The notes below the pieces were generated by a model that saw only the letters and a list, made by a program, of their open reading frames with translations, was not told where the DNA came from and did not search any database. A stretch of 64,000 nt of DNA, from assembly GCA_003290165.1 (NCBI GenBank), contig QNQO01009140.1:1-64000 (forward strand), given 5' to 3'. The first letter of the stretch is position 1, and each line of letters starts with the position of its first letter. Source of the stretch: Berberis thunbergii. Lineage: Eukaryota; Streptophyta; Magnoliopsida; Ranunculales; Berberidaceae. The translations under genes were made by a program, and so were the position numbers. Shown one piece after another: positions 35,353 to 47,033 of this stretch.

Positions 35353-36267
35353 TCCTGATCAATAAAGCAAGATGGTGGATTATTGGGATTCACCTGCGTG
35401 TTTTTTTGTTCATGACGGAGATGTATGACACATTTGAGACGTCGAATATATGACATTTTGTTTTATATTAATATTATTTTGAGATCAGTTGCAAATTTTT
35501 TTTTTAAATGTTTACAAATTCTATTGGTGGATAATATTAAAGTCTTAGCGGATAACGAGCAAAATTTCATGGGTTTTATAAACTCATTCCCAGCGTACTA
35601 TATTAAATTTCATGGCGGTTATGAATCCATTTGTTGCGGATAATATTAATGTCTGGCGGATGATATTAAATTACAAGCGGATACATGTGTCGCCCAATAT
35701 GGATTCCTGACGGTTATAAACTCATTCCTGGTGTATACAAGTGTCGCCATTCATTTATAAATCTGTACTCGACATTTATGTGCCATCCGTTTTGAAGTCT
35801 TGGCATTTAACAATTTGTAGCTGGTGTATTTATGTGTCTCCTATTCTAAAGTCCCGACATTTAACAATTTGTAGCCGATGTATGTATGTGTCGCTCAATC
35901 AATTACTTTGTCAAATATAAGTGCTACGAAAAAAATTGTTATGTCATTTATATCCGCCACTATGTTATGCTGGCGGATATACATATGTATATATATATTT
36001 TTTTAAATTCAAAATTACTTCCGACGGATTAAGTGACTTATCCGCCGGGCCAATCCCTTTCCCGACGCCACTTTTGCCGGCGGATATTATATCTGCCATT
36101 GCAATATTTTCCTGGCAGATATAGACATTTTGGCGCCGGGAGTATGTCTTTAGTGTCATATATTTATTCGCCAGAATTGCCCATTTCTGTAGTAGTGTAT
36201 CATCAACTTTCGAGACACCACATTGTATGAGAAAATTTACACACCCTCTTCTCTCATTTCTTTACCT

Positions 36268-36991
36268 TCATACATAAAAGCAGCTCGCCGCCCTGGAAGG
36301 CATTGGCCTGACATGATTGATATCCAGAATTTCTCCCATTGAGTTATCAACAAACATGTTCTCCAAACTTGTGCAACATTTTGTGATCCATGTAATGAAA
36401 TATTCAACATCCTTCATGATCCATACTTTTTCTACATGTCCATCTATGGTGATTTCAGTAAGACTTTGCTTACCGTTGGACTCTCCAAGCACAACCTTGG
36501 AATTCCTTTCGTGCTCAAATGGTGGTGCAAAACTGGCTGTAGCTTTATTTAGATTATACCATGGGGCAACCTCGCATGTTCCAAACAACTTCCAACTTAT
36601 GGAATCGCTTTACCTCTAAAATAATTTTGAGGGCAACTCTGAGCTTGGTGTTTGACATACTCCATTGACCTGAATTGGAAGAGTATATGGTTATAGCATG
36701 ACAACAATATTTCAAGCAGGTGTCATCTATTGAATAATCAGGTATGGACATGCACATTCTTTTTTTTTGTGGGCCAAAATATGGTGAAATATTGACTAGG
36801 ACTGAGCGGATTGAAAGCAAATCCACTACTTGATGAGGTTTGTTAGTGTCCATATTTGAGAGGGCTGATGTTGGCATGAAAATCCAAAACTTTTGTAAGC
36901 GGGTTACATATGAAGAATAGTTTCTAGTCACCACAATATCCAAAAAGTAGATGATAGGCATATAAATATGGTATTTTATGCCCGTAAACAT
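36268..36991 (-). pseudogene. Possible F-box/FBD-LRR gene remnant
   Basis: Two overlapping frames, 36991-36554 and 36588-36268. The second contains VVLGESNGKQSLTEITIDGH, VEYFITWITKCCTSLENMFV and a Cys/Arg-containing tail, which resembles the C-terminal FBD region (a hydrophobic strand, then I-K-A--LE-M-ID) of plant F-box/LRR proteins. No F-box was found. The resemblance is weak and was judged by eye only; it may be an unrelated gene fragment. Confidence 0.28.
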
Positions 36992-37319
36992 GCATGTTAT
37001 GTCTAATTATGTAATAACAATATCTCATTACGTGTATTTTGTGTGTTATTTAGAAACTCAATGCTTAATCGTAAAATCTGACACAAAGTTGTACAATAAG
37101 ACCAAGTTCAAGCCCTAAAAAACCCAATTGGCAAGTCTAAGATGCATGAAGTCAATTTTACATGATAACAAGTTGCAGATATCAAGGAAGTTAAAATGAC
37201 GATTTAAACCTCGACAAGGGCAATATAAAAAAAATCTCTACAGACCCCTAAAGTGTTAAGTCAAAATTCAACCTCCGTTCCATTTTGTTCTTTATACTAT
37301 ATTTGCTCAAGTCGCATGT
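36992..37319. other. Unassigned AT-rich sequence
   Basis: No gene, terminal repeat or tandem structure was recognised. Confidence 0.3.
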
Positions 37320-37685
37320 TGTCACGGACTAACAATGTCCGCGCAACACTAGCAATGGAATTCAAAAGTCTAAGGTTCGACTGAAACTATGCAACTTCAA
37401 TTAGCTAGAACACAACTTGAGCAATATGAATATCAATCTTAGGCAACAAGTAAGGTAATTAAAGAAAAACTCTCATTAATATTCAACAAGAGTTCATTAG
37501 GAAGATCGATTTATTCAATACATAAGTTCGGAGGAAAGATTTGTAATACATATGCAAGCTTGCTAGAAAATGAACACGACCTAGAACTACTATGCAAAGA
37601 GGTCAAGTCAGGTCAGACATGCTATAGAGACCACACGTTTTCCAGTCCAAATCTTAACCCTTCCCTCTATATAGTAGATGTTAAG
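37320..37685 (-). repeat. LTR of an older Ty3 element, part 1 (split by the Tat insertion)
   Basis: Begins TGTCACGGACTAACAATGTC and matches 47034 onward over its whole length (CAACTTCAATTAGCTAGAAC, AGAACTACTAT, CCCTTCCCTCTATATAGTAG). The match continues after the Tat element at 45174, showing that one LTR was cut in two. Confidence 0.8.
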
Positions 37686-38248
37686 TGATGATACATCAAA
37701 ATAGACCGACATCACAACCATCCACATGGCAGAAAAACTTCCATCACGAGGATCTGCATCCCTTCTACTGGGCGAGCTTGTAAAACCCAAGAAGGTTAAA
37801 CTGATCATAAAGGCCCAAATAGGGCACAATCAAGGAAGACATAATTGAAGCCCAAATCCAGGCCCGCACGAATTAAAACTCAAATCTAGGCTTGCGCGAG
37901 CTCTCTCATAAAGAAAATGAACGTTGCCTAAGAAAAGAGTCGTGGAGGGAGTTACGCCTCCACATACACATCTCTATAAAAGAGAAGACTGTTACGAGAA
38001 ACGTCTCATTCCGTTGCGCCTTTCATGCTTAAGCCACACAGAGAATTAATCGCGACAATTATAAAGGTAATGGGAACATTCGACAAAGGTATGCAACTTT
38101 AACTGAGTTTTGTCCAGATTTACATCATTCTTCAAACGGAGGTGATGACTTAAGCATCGGAGTGCCTTCAGTCACAAAAAATGTGGTCTTTGGCAGTCTA
38201 ACATCTATTTTGCAGGTCAAACTCACAGGACAAGATTTGGACACATCA
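37686..38248 (+). repeat. 5' LTR of the Tat element, 563 bp
   Basis: TG...CA ends and high similarity to 44607-45173 (for example AAGAGTCGTGGAGGGAGTTA and ATGCAACTTTAACTGAGTTT). It contains a TATA-like TCTATAAAAGAG at about 37972, the probable promoter. Confidence 0.9.
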
Positions 38249-38251
38249 ATT

Positions 38252-38269
38252 TGGCGTCGTCCGTGGGGA
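38252..38269 (+). promoter_or_regulatory. Primer binding site of the Tat element
   Basis: TGGCGTCGTCCGTGGGGA, three bases after the LTR, is the Tat-type primer site (TGGCGCCGTCTGTGGGGA class) with two differences. It sets plus-strand orientation. Confidence 0.85.
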
Positions 38270-38339
38270 ACAACAAGTTTCTTTTTTGAAAAGTTCACCA
38301 AAATCTGATCGACGACCAACGAGCTATCAGAGCTAATGG

Positions 38340-39040
38340 AAAGCTCTACAGACCCTCAATCTAGTGATGGTCGATGCGACATGTCTCATGATATCAACCC
38401 AGCAACAATTGTCGAACCAACCACGCTGGAAAGAAGGGAGCCTCAACATATAACGATTCAATGTCTCTGACGTCTTGGGGATCCCCTTAAACCCTCGTCT
38501 AGAGATGCTCATGACTCAGATGAACCGCATGATCAAAATGGTGGACAAACTCAGCCAAAACCTGGAAGGAAACAAACCTCAAGAAGAAAACACCCAGCTT
38601 AAGAAACATCAGACCAATAACAGTCCTGAATTCAGCCAGCGAAAGTTTGGAAGGATACAACTAAAGAACCCAAACGTGAACAACCCATAGAGAAACCATT
38701 CACGACCTTAATAACAAGTTGAGGCAAGGTCCTTAAAGCTATAGCAGAATGGGAAGGCATCAACAGGCCACAAAAAATGAGAGGAGATCCAGAAAGACGG
38801 AACAAAAGCAAATATTGTTCTTTCCATGACAACTATGGACACGATATCAAAAGTTGTTGCAGCTTGAGGAACGAGATCAAATGCCATGTCAGAGAAGGAT
38901 GACTCAAGGAATTTGTTAAGCTGAGAGAATCCGAAGACGAAATAATCCCGTCAGAAGAGTAATCAAAGGAGCTAATACTCATCTTGCATGGTGCAGCTGG
39001 TAAAAAGGAGCAATTTAACCGATCCTAGAAGTGAATAGTT
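38340..39040 (+). pseudogene. Tat Gag, C-terminal part recognisable, broken
   Basis: Visible blocks are MLMTQMNRMIKMVDKLSQNL at about 38505, IAEWEGINRPQKMRGDPERR at about 38745 and KYCSFHDNYGHDIKSCCSLR at about 38811, the last being the zinc-knuckle-like motif preceding the Tat protease. The usual large N-terminal capsid domain is missing: only about 500 bp separate the PBS from the zinc motif, so the gene is deleted as well as stop-ridden. Confidence 0.75.
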
Positions 39041-39094
39041 AGTGACATACGAGCAAATAATAGATACCAAAAGCCATCAGCACAACGCGCAAGA

Positions 39095-39586
39095 ACGATG
39101 CAAGCGACTCTGACCTTTTCCAACGAAGACGTTGATGAGGTTAACTTCTTGCACAATGATGCCTTAGTGTTTTCGATTCTAATAGCCTGGTGGGAAATCA
39201 AGAGAGTGTTGGTCGACATGGGTAGTTTAACCAACCTCTTATACCTAACAGCGTTCTGGATGATGCGGCACGCTAATGAGATGCTATCACCTAGCGATCA
39301 ACCAATGGTGTGTTTCAGCGAGGAACAATGTTGCCCGTTGGGGATGATTCAACTACCAGTTGAAGCAAAAGAACTGGAAAAACAACGAGTGTTATTGATA
39401 GACTTCCTTGTAGTCGATGTTCCTTCTGCGTACAACATGCTACTCAGAAGGCCATGGATACACAAAATGGACATGGTTTCCTCAACTATGCACCAATGTT
39501 TGAATAATGGTGTTGGAAGAATCAAAGGAGATCAACCAGCAACCAGTGAGTGTCATTACACACCGATAAAAGTTCCCCACAAATAG
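39095..39586 (+). pseudogene. Tat aspartic protease domain
   Basis: An open frame gives LTFSNEDVDEVNFLHNDALV, RVLVDMGSLTNLLYLTAF and LLIDFLVVDVPSAYNMLLRR. These are the Tat protease landmarks. The active-site triplet appears as DMGS where DTGS is usual, which by itself may abolish activity. The frame ends shortly after TMHQCLNN and a linker leads to RT. Confidence 0.82.
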
Positions 39587-39779
39587 CAATTACTGCAACG
39601 ACTAGAGGAGCGTTCACAACAACCTGGTCAGACGCATCCCGACCTCCCAGATGATAATACGACTCCAGGTAGCCCACATGATCGACTGAATGCTGTATAG
39701 CCGGAAGAAGAAACGATTGTGGTCTACCTAGACAACGAAGCAGAGAAAACAGTCTAGATTGGCACAAAGATTCACCTAG

Positions 39780-40740
39780 AGCTTGCCGAGGAACTAATCC
39801 AATTGCTGAAATATAATCAAGATATTTTTGCATGGACAATGAAGGACATGGTGGGAATAGACCCGTCCGTCATTTCTCATAAATTACAAGTGAACCCAGA
39901 GAAGAAGCCGGTTCAACAAAAAAGAAGGTCGGTGACTCCAGAACGTAACTCGACAATAAACGAGGAAGTGCACCACATAATGTAGCGATGATAAGAAAAG
40001 CTCACCACCCGGACTAGTTGGCCAACATGGTACTAGTAAAGAAAAATAACGGTATGCGTGGACAACACCGATCTGAATAAGGCCCAAAAGACACTTTTCT
40101 ACTTCCACGAATAGACCAAATAGTAGATGCAACCGCCGGACACGAACTGCTGAGCTTTATAGATGCATACTCTATGTATGATTAGATACATATTTACCCT
40201 CCTGACCAAGAAAAAACATCTTTTATAATGGAAACGGGTACATACTGTTATCGGGTAATGCCCTTCGGATTAAAGAACGTAGGAGCAACATACCAATGGT
40301 TGGTGAACAAAATGTTCAAAAGATCAAATCGGTAAAACGATGGAGGTTTACATCGACGATATGCTTGTCAAAAGCTCACGCTGAGCAGACCACATCACAG
40401 ATCTCGAACAACCTTCTCCCAACAGCGAAAGTCTAAAATGAATCTGAATCTGAAAGTGCACAATTGGAGCAGAATCAAGAAAATTCCTCGGGTACATGGT
40501 CAATCAAAGAGGAATCGAGACCGACCCAAAGCAGATACATGCGCTTCTCAACATACAGTCGCCAACAAACATAAAAGCCATACAATGTCTTATTGAAAAA
40601 ATAACTGCCTTGAACAGATTCATTTCCAAATGCTCAAACAATTGTCTACCATTTTCAAAATATTAAAGGGAAATAAGACATTAGAATGGAATGCGGAGTG
40701 CGATAAAGATTTTCAAAGACTAAAGGCATATATGGGGAGC
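39780..40740 (+). pseudogene. Tat reverse transcriptase, multiple stops and shifts
   Basis: Blocks in order: LLKYNQDIFAWTMKDMVGID (39805), PVQQKRRSVTPERN, LPRIDQIVDATAGHELLSFI (about 40106), SFIMETGTYCYRVMPFGLKN (about 40218) and the catalytic VYIDDMLVKSS (about 40350). After that the frame shifts, and the thumb/connection is only recognisable from ILKGNKTLEWNAECDKDFQR (about 40660). At least four disruptions are visible. Confidence 0.85.
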
Positions 40741-40779
40741 ACAAAGCTACTGACGAAACCAAACTCGGGGGAAGCACTG

Positions 40780-41560
40780 TAATTATATTTATTTGTGTCT
40801 GACCACGCAGTAAGTTCAACGCTAGTACGGGAGGAAAAAGGCGCGCAAAAACCAGTATACTACATCAGCAAAACACTCATGTATGCAGAGGTAAACTATT
40901 CGGCTTTAGAGAAATTAACACTCACCCTGACCGTGGCTGCAAGAAAACTACGACCATACTTCCAAGCGCATCCAATCACAGTCATGACCGAACAACCACT
41001 TTGGTTGGTTTTACAAAAACCAAATCTATTTAGAAGGATAATGAAATGGGCAATAGAGCTTGGGCAGTTCGATATTAGCTCTACCCCGAGAACCGCTATC
41101 AATGCCCAGGCATTGGTGAATTTGATCGCTGAATTTACAAGGCGCAACTATAAACAGGAAGAAAGCAAAAACGGAGGACAAAACAAACCAACCATCGATG
41201 GATGGATAGTTCGTTGTGATGGAGCATCCAACGAGGCGGGAAGCGGAGCTGGATTAGTTCTGTACAACTCAAAAGACGTCGCGTTGGAGAAAACAATAAA
41301 ATTCTACTTTAAAGCCCCAAATAACGAAGCTGAGTATGAAACTGTGATAGCTGGGCTACAGTTAGCAAAACACTTGGGAATAAAAGAAATCGGTGTCTTT
41401 ACTGATTCCAAATTGGTGGTCAATCAATTGAACCATGATTTATGAGTCAAAGACGCTCGAATGAAGACCTACCACCAAAAAACTGCTGAAATGATAGAAG
41501 GCTTCCAGACTGCGATCATTCAACAGTGCACAAGGATGGAGAACAAAAAGCCAACGAACT
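40780..41560 (+). pseudogene. Tat dual RNase H region
   Basis: First domain: YLFVSDHAVSSTLVREEKGA, QKPVYYISKTLMYAEVNYSA, then the connection through FRRIMKWAIELGQFDISSTP. Second domain: DGWIVRCDGASNEAGSGAGL, then PNNEAEYETVIAGLQLAKHL and IGVFTDSKLVVNQLNHDL. A second, archaeal/plant-type RNase H behind the first is diagnostic of Tat elements. This is the longest open frame of the element (216 residues from 40795). It ends at 41445 in a TGA, after which AARMKTYHQKTAEMI-like sequence continues out of register. Confidence 0.88.
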
Positions 41561-41939
41561 GGCAAAGGAAACATCAACAGCTAAATAGAATAATAATGCA
41601 CTCGTCATGATGCAAGGAAGCTCCATACTTGAAAACCAGGTGAAAAAAGCATGCCCCACAAATCAAGAGAACAACTGGAAAACTTCAATCCTGGTGTATA
41701 ATCAAACGGAGAACTCCCAACAGATGAAATGGAGGCCTGAAAACTACGAAATGGAGTGGTACAATATACAATGATTACTAACAAACTCTATAGAAGGTTC
41801 GCCATGAGTCCGCTGCTAAGATGCCTTTCACCAAAAGATGTTGAATATGTCTTACAAGAAATCCACCTGGTACATACGAAAATCACCAAGGGGGAAAAAC
41901 GCTAGCCCAGAAATCACTCACGCTAGTATACTACTGACC

Positions 41940-42624
41940 AACGATGCAAGCAGATGCTCAAAAACTCATTCGCGCGTGCGACAAGTGCCAAATATTTGCC
42001 CTGTACACTCACATGTCAGGACAAAACTTGATCTTGATGAGTAGCCCTTGGCAATTTGCGCAATGGGGAATGGACATCATAGGACCACTCCCCGTGTCCG
42101 ACAAAAAAAAGTTTATCCTCGTCGCAGTAGACTACTTCACTAAGTAGGTAAAAGTATAGCCCCTAGCAAAGATAGGAGAGACACAAGTTGAAAAGTTTAT
42201 TTGGAAAGACATAAGATGCAGATTCGGGATCCCAAGGGTAATTGTCATGGACAATGGGAAATAATTCGAAGGCAAAAAGATCAAGAAGCTATGTGAAAAC
42301 CTGAACTTCTAGCATCACTTCTAGGCACCGGCCCATCCACAAGCAAATAGGAAAGCTGAGGTCACCAACAGGGCAATCTTGGTGGCAATCAAAAGAAGGC
42401 TCGAGGCGGTGAAAATATTATGGACATTTGAGTTGTCTGGTGTCCTTTGGGCATATATAACAACAAAAAGAACTCCGACAAGGGAAGCCCTCACATACGG
42501 ATCCGAAGCAATGATATATGTGGAGATCGATATGCAAGCCATAATTTTTCTCATCGACTATAATTTACGACATTGTAATCTAGATATAGAATCAGATTCC
42601 GTAAAAAAAAGAGCTTCTACATGA
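41940..42624 (+). pseudogene. Tat integrase
   Basis: It begins with a degenerate zinc-binding stretch ending CDKCQIFA, followed by the catalytic core: WQFAQWGMDIIGPLPVSDKK (first Asp), then FGIPRVIVMDNGK (second Asp), and APAHPQANRKAEVTNRAILV with Glu in the AE position. Stops occur after YFTK, NGK and NLNF. The tail reads ALTYGSEAMIYVEID, the usual Tat integrase C-terminal block. Confidence 0.85.
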
Positions 42625-42779
42625 CTAATATGTCGAACATTGGAGCCATTCACAAAAATTTGGACAAACGAGTCAGAATTCTACCAGGAATGTCGAAAGT
42701 AAAAAGCTAGACATACTGGACACAACAAATTCAAAAAGTAAAGTTTCCATTGATCTTCTAAAAAGATGTTACAAAGGAA

Positions 42780-43008
42780 TCAAAAGAGACAATTAAATAA
42801 GAACATTGGTGTTAGTAGCAACATCACTAGGTGGTGCAAGCTCAGGCAAATGCTGAGAATGTTCTTCGACAACTGTTACTTAGTGAATCCGGAACGATTT
42901 CCTCAACATCGTTGAATTCTTGCTTGACAAAGCAACAATATTCGGATAAATCTAAGCCTTGCGTCTCTAGGAAATCCTAGAAGTCATGACTACCATCGAC
43001 CACTTTTT
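42780..43008. other. Spacer between integrase and antisense ORFs
   Basis: No coding motif was recognised on either strand; the sequence is rich in short A runs. Confidence 0.3.
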
Positions 43009-44162
43009 TCAATCTGCCGCTTCTGCAGCCTTTAGCCTTTCAATAACAAATGATAGCTCGGCTTGGGTCGACGCCAACTCATTATCAACAACCGTAAGTC
43101 TAGCGAAAACCACATACTTGACCGCAATGAACTCAAAATTCAGCTGAGCAATTCGCATCACAAAAGCCTTGAGATTGGTAAAACATTCTTCGGCAAAATG
43201 AGTGGCTTCGTCATGCTTAGCCTTTCGGTCAGACAACTCCTCACCAACATCCAGGCAGGATCGTGACTTATCCAGCTCAACTTCAGACGTTTCGAGATCA
43301 GAAACGAATTTGTCCCGAATGACCTCGAGCTCCCTCATGAAGTCCGTATAGTGTCTGTAGCCCTTGCATGCTCTATGCATTGCGTTTTCAATGAATCAAG
43401 TTGGCAGAGAAGGTGAAAAAGAACCAAGACATGTCCTACCAACTTCTACTTGATAAGCGCCATTTGATCATGAGCAGCCTTACAATCTGATCCCATCACG
43501 GTCGCACAAGTAAGATGAGTCATCCCTTACATAAGGTGCCGAAGGCCCTCATCGAAATGGCGATGTGGTGGACGTATGGCCATAAGAGCCCTATTAGCCA
43601 ACTTCCCATGACAACAGCCAATGAGGTTGTGAGCGTTGTCCTGCACATCAATCTCAGAAGGCAAACATAACTTTTCAGGCGCAATGGAGATAGGATGAGA
43701 AACAGAGGGAGTAGCAGGCGATCCCAAGGTCTCAGCAACAATAGGAGAAACGAGAGGTTTGAAGCTTTGTTCTCGAGTAACAACTCGATCTTCCAGTGTC
43801 GGATCGTACCCGAAGTCATCCAAGGTCTTAGTACTCTTTGAATTCTCAAACTTCCAAAGACCAAGCTGAAGCATTTTATTTTCAATGACGCGATAATCAT
43901 CAATCATTAGGTCAACAGAAACGGGCAAACTGTACAAGGCGACAAGACTATTCTCATGGTTGTCCAAAGGACGAGAAATCACTTTTTTGCTTTTTTCAAA
44001 AACTTGGTCTATTTCCTCATCTTCTCGGGTAGAAGAGTCATCCTTCGAACCACGACCTCCTTTTTGGGGAAAAGTAGGAGGGGAGGGAGGCCTAACGACA
44101 TCATGAACTGATGTGGTGAGCATTTTCTTCTTCGAGACGCAACCATGACTAATTCCCAACAT
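43009..44162 (-). pseudogene. Antisense ORF region of the Tat element (two frames, coiled-coil-like)
   Basis: Two minus-strand frames, 44162-43527 (211 residues) and 43380-43009 (123 residues). The first starts MLGISHGCVSKKKMLTTSVH, is Pro/Ser/Asp-rich and includes TFPQKGGRGSKDDSSTREDE. The second is predicted helical (ELEVIRDKFVSDLETSEVEL, then AELSFVIERLKAAEAAD) and looks like a coiled coil. Tat-lineage elements such as Grande carry uncharacterised antisense ORFs between pol and the 3' LTR, and this region holds the same place. A stop and shift around 43381-43526 separate the frames, so they may once have been one gene. Function is unknown. Confidence 0.6.
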
Positions 44163-44606
44163 CGGGGAGAATTATTTATAGATCGGCCGACAACAAATAA
44201 TCGTGACAAATGCTATCCAAAGTCGCACGCGTCATCCCGCTTATGCCAAAAGAAAGCTTCACAAGCATCAAGAACATCACCACTCAAAACCCTGAAACTA
44301 GACATGATTGCAAAACAAAGCGAGGTAAAAAGGAATCAACAACTGGAAATCAAAAAGGTGCAAAAGGGAAAAATCCCAAACTCAATTCCTCCTTTTATAA
44401 GGATGAGTAACGAAAGGTCCACTCTTAGGAGAACGTGCAAGATATGACAATGCACGAAATCCCAGAAATCACGCTGAAATGAGCAGGAGGATGGAATATT
44501 GAAAAAACAACAACAACAATAGATAGTAAGAACACTAAATGCACAGTAATGTTGAAATCGAAAATCCAACTGTCACACAGTTAGTGAATACATGAGCATA
44601 AGTAGC

Positions 44607-45173
44607 TGATGATACATCAAAATAGAATGACATTGCAGCTATACATGTAGCAGAAAAACATCCATCACGATGATCTGGAGTCCCATCTACTGGGCCAGCT
44701 TGTAAAACCCCAATAAGGTTAAATCGATCATAAAGCCCCAAATCGAACCCAATAAAATGAAGACATAATTGAAGTCCAAATCTAGGCCTCCACGAATTAA
44801 GCTCAAATCCAGGCTGCGCGAGTTCTCTCATAAAGAAGATAAACGTTGCATAAGAAAAGAGTCGTGGAGGGAGTTACGCCTCGACAGACACATCTTCATA
44901 AAGGAAAAGACTATTATAAGAAACGTCTCCTTTCGTTGTGCCTCATATGCTTAAGTCACGCAGAGAATTAACGGCGATCATTATAAAATGTAAAGGGACC
45001 ATTCGACAAAAATATGCAACTTTAACTGAGTTTTGTCTAAATTTACTTCCTTCTTCAAACAGAGTTGCTGACTTAAGCATCAGAGTACCTTCAACCACCT
45101 AAAAGATGGTATTTGGCAGTCTAACATCTGTTTGTAGGTCAAACTCACAGGAGGACGAGATTTGGATACATCA
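44607..45173 (+). repeat. 3' LTR of the Tat element, 567 bp
   Basis: Starts TGATGATACATCAAAATAGA and ends GATTTGGATACATCA, colinear with 37686-38248. Point differences occur throughout. Confidence 0.9.
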
Positions 45174-45245
45174 CTAAGCATTTGGTTGCTTTTCAAAAGG
45201 GGACGTTGGTTTTCTAGACCAACATGAATACCCTCGACATCCTCC
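45174..45245 (-). repeat. LTR of the older Ty3 element, part 2
   Basis: CTAAGCATTTGG and CGTTGGTTTTCTAGACCAAC continue the homology with 47398-47460 that was interrupted at 37685. The similarity stops at about 45245, where gag-region sequence of the older element begins, so the rest of this LTR is deleted. Confidence 0.7.
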
Positions 45246-45783
45246 TACACTCAATTTGCTAACGCGCTCATAGCAAACCTTTCCAAATAGGCTTCAAGCT
45301 CGGGCAAGTATGGTAACAAGTTCTTTGCTACTTCTTAACTTATCTTGTATGGCGGCTTTCAGATAGTCACACTGATTTTGCAATATCTTTCTCATTATAA
45401 ATCGAAATTGATTAATTTTTTTTATATTTACGTTATTGCTTCGCCATCATTTTGATATCTTATAAGCTCAATTTGTACTTCAGGTCAGCAAGATACAATT
45501 TTTAGAAGTTGATTGCTTAACATAGACCACCATCAAAATATGATTTTTCAATCTCAATATATGCAAAATTTCCTTGATCTAGCTTTGACGCTCCAAAATT
45601 ACCTTAAAACACACAAATATAAAAAAAATTAGTAAAATTACATGAAAAACGTAAAAATAAATAAATAAAATTAGCTAACTAGTGTAAATATGAAGATATA
45701 AAAGATATATATTATGCACTCATCAGTCATCGAGAGGGCTGCTATAGAGTTAGAATTGCCTTCCAATGGTAGGCATACAATCA
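45246..45783. other. Internal sequence of the older Ty3 element, unassigned
   Basis: AT-rich, with no recognisable domain. It lies between the truncated LTR and the end of gag, where pol should be, so pol is missing. Confidence 0.35.
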
Positions 45784-46245
45784 CTAATTCTCTGCAATTG
45801 CCATGACAATTATAACGTCTCTAGTTTGTCTTTGTAACTCAGTCTCCAACCAAGGCTGAGCGAAACAAAAAAGCTTATCTTTCGCAGACATGTCTTGGAT
45901 ATCCAACAAACAAGTAGCAAATTGCCTGACATAGTTCCAACCACTCCCTATTTGACGCATGATGTACAATTTCTTTCTGGCAATAAAATAAGTGTTTGTA
46001 GGTAGGAGCTGATTCCTGAGTATTTTTTGTGTCAATAAGAATGTCACCTTTTTTGATCTTCGAATCCAAGAGTCTTCACCATATTTTAGCATCCCTCGTT
46101 AGACACAAGGTAGCTATGCTCAATTTTTCCTTATCTGACTAAGGATGTACGAGCTTAAAATACTCTTACATATCGAATAAGAAGTTTTCCAATTCGTTTG
46201 CATCCCGGACACCTGAGTATGATTTAGGATCTGGGATCTTTGTCT
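45784..46245 (-). pseudogene. Ty3 Gag of the older element
   Basis: The minus strand reads PDPKSYSGVRDANELENFLF (about 46220), then EYFKLVHP, LSIATLCLTRDAKIW and, after a shift, GSGWNYVRQFATCLLDIQDM, SAKDKLFCFAQPWLETELQR and IIVMAIAEN. These are the N- to C-terminal landmarks of the chromovirus-type Gag capsid domain. Stop codons and one frameshift break it. Confidence 0.78.
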
Positions 46246-47020
46246 TGTTATATTGATGTCGAAATATAATACGTTTAGAATTTTTTTATTTAAAAGATTT
46301 ATAGTTTAATTAATATTTTAATTAGCATGTCTAGTTATTTAGGTATTTCAATTACAATAGAAGTTGTAGATTTTCTATTTTAGCTAAGACAAGTTTTATT
46401 TATTTATTTAAAGTAGAGAAAATCAAACATCGTAGGAATCAACAACGAAATATTAATCAAATTATTATATTTTCTCCAAATTATCATCTTCTTGATTATT
46501 TCTTCGGCTTCTCTGATCTTCCAAATTCTCATTCTTCTACAAAATTTCTCACATTTCTCCTATTCTCCCTTAGAGAACTACGAATCTCCTTCTTATTTCA
46601 ACTTCTGTTGTGCCAGACATTCCAGAGCTCTTGGCGTAAGAACTCAATGGGACCTTGCTTCCCTAAACTGAGCACATGCATTTACGACCTTTCCAATAAA
46701 TTTACCTTCTGATAAAGTCAACTAGATGCATTTGGAAGTCGTCCATTATTCCTGCAATGGGGTGAGGCAACAACCCAACATCACCTTTACCTGTCCCGTC
46801 CGCAACGAATGCATCTTCTATCACTCTATTAACATTCAAGAGTTGTTCTATTGTTTCTACTCTTTCTACCATGTTTAGAAGTCTAAGAAGAGTACTAACA
46901 TTGCCTTCTACAACCTTGATTATCTTATTTTATTCCTCTTGGTTTTCAGCTTGGTTCAATCGAACTTCAAGGGTACTAACACATACTGTCAAATCCGACA
47001 TCCTGATCTGCATTCACTGT
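46246..47020 (-). other. Leader and N-terminal gag region of the older Ty3 element
   Basis: Between the primer site and the recognisable Gag core. Weak minus-strand similarity to Gag N-terminal sequence only; no open frame of note. Confidence 0.35.
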
Positions 47021-47032
47021 GCTCTGATACAA
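47021..47032 (-). promoter_or_regulatory. Degenerate primer binding site of the older Ty3 element
   Basis: The minus strand reads TTGTATCAGAGC, one change from the tRNA-iMet site TGGTATCAGAGC, adjacent to the start of the LTR at 47034. Confidence 0.55.
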
Positions 47033-47033
47033 C

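Larger units (their letters stand above)
31902..36197 (+). mobile_element. CACTA (En/Spm) transposon, complete ends, 4.3 kb
   Basis: The left end is CACTACTACAAAATGGGCAA. The right end is its inverse, with CACTACTACAGAAATGGGCA on the minus strand. The 3-bp target duplication TAT lies at 31899-31901 and 36198-36200. Subterminal regions (31930-32300 and 35540-36170) repeat motifs such as TATCCGCC and GCGGAT(A/T), as in other CACTA elements. Cargo: a hAT MITE, three exons of a polygalacturonase and a TnpA-like gene. No TnpD-type transposase is present, so it is non-autonomous. Confidence 0.93.
37686..45173 (+). mobile_element. Tat-lineage Ty3/gypsy retrotransposon, 7.5 kb, both LTRs present
   Basis: LTRs lie at 37686-38248 and 44607-45173, both starting TGATGATACATCAAAATAG and ending ACATCA. 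Flanks are TTAAG (37681-37685) and CTAAG (45174-45178), a 5-bp duplication with one change; the intact target at 47398 reads TTAAG. The order is PBS, gag, protease, RT, two RNase H domains, integrase, then an antisense ORF region, as in Tat-lineage elements. The LTRs differ at many positions and pol is full of stops, so the copy is old and inactive. Confidence 0.92.
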
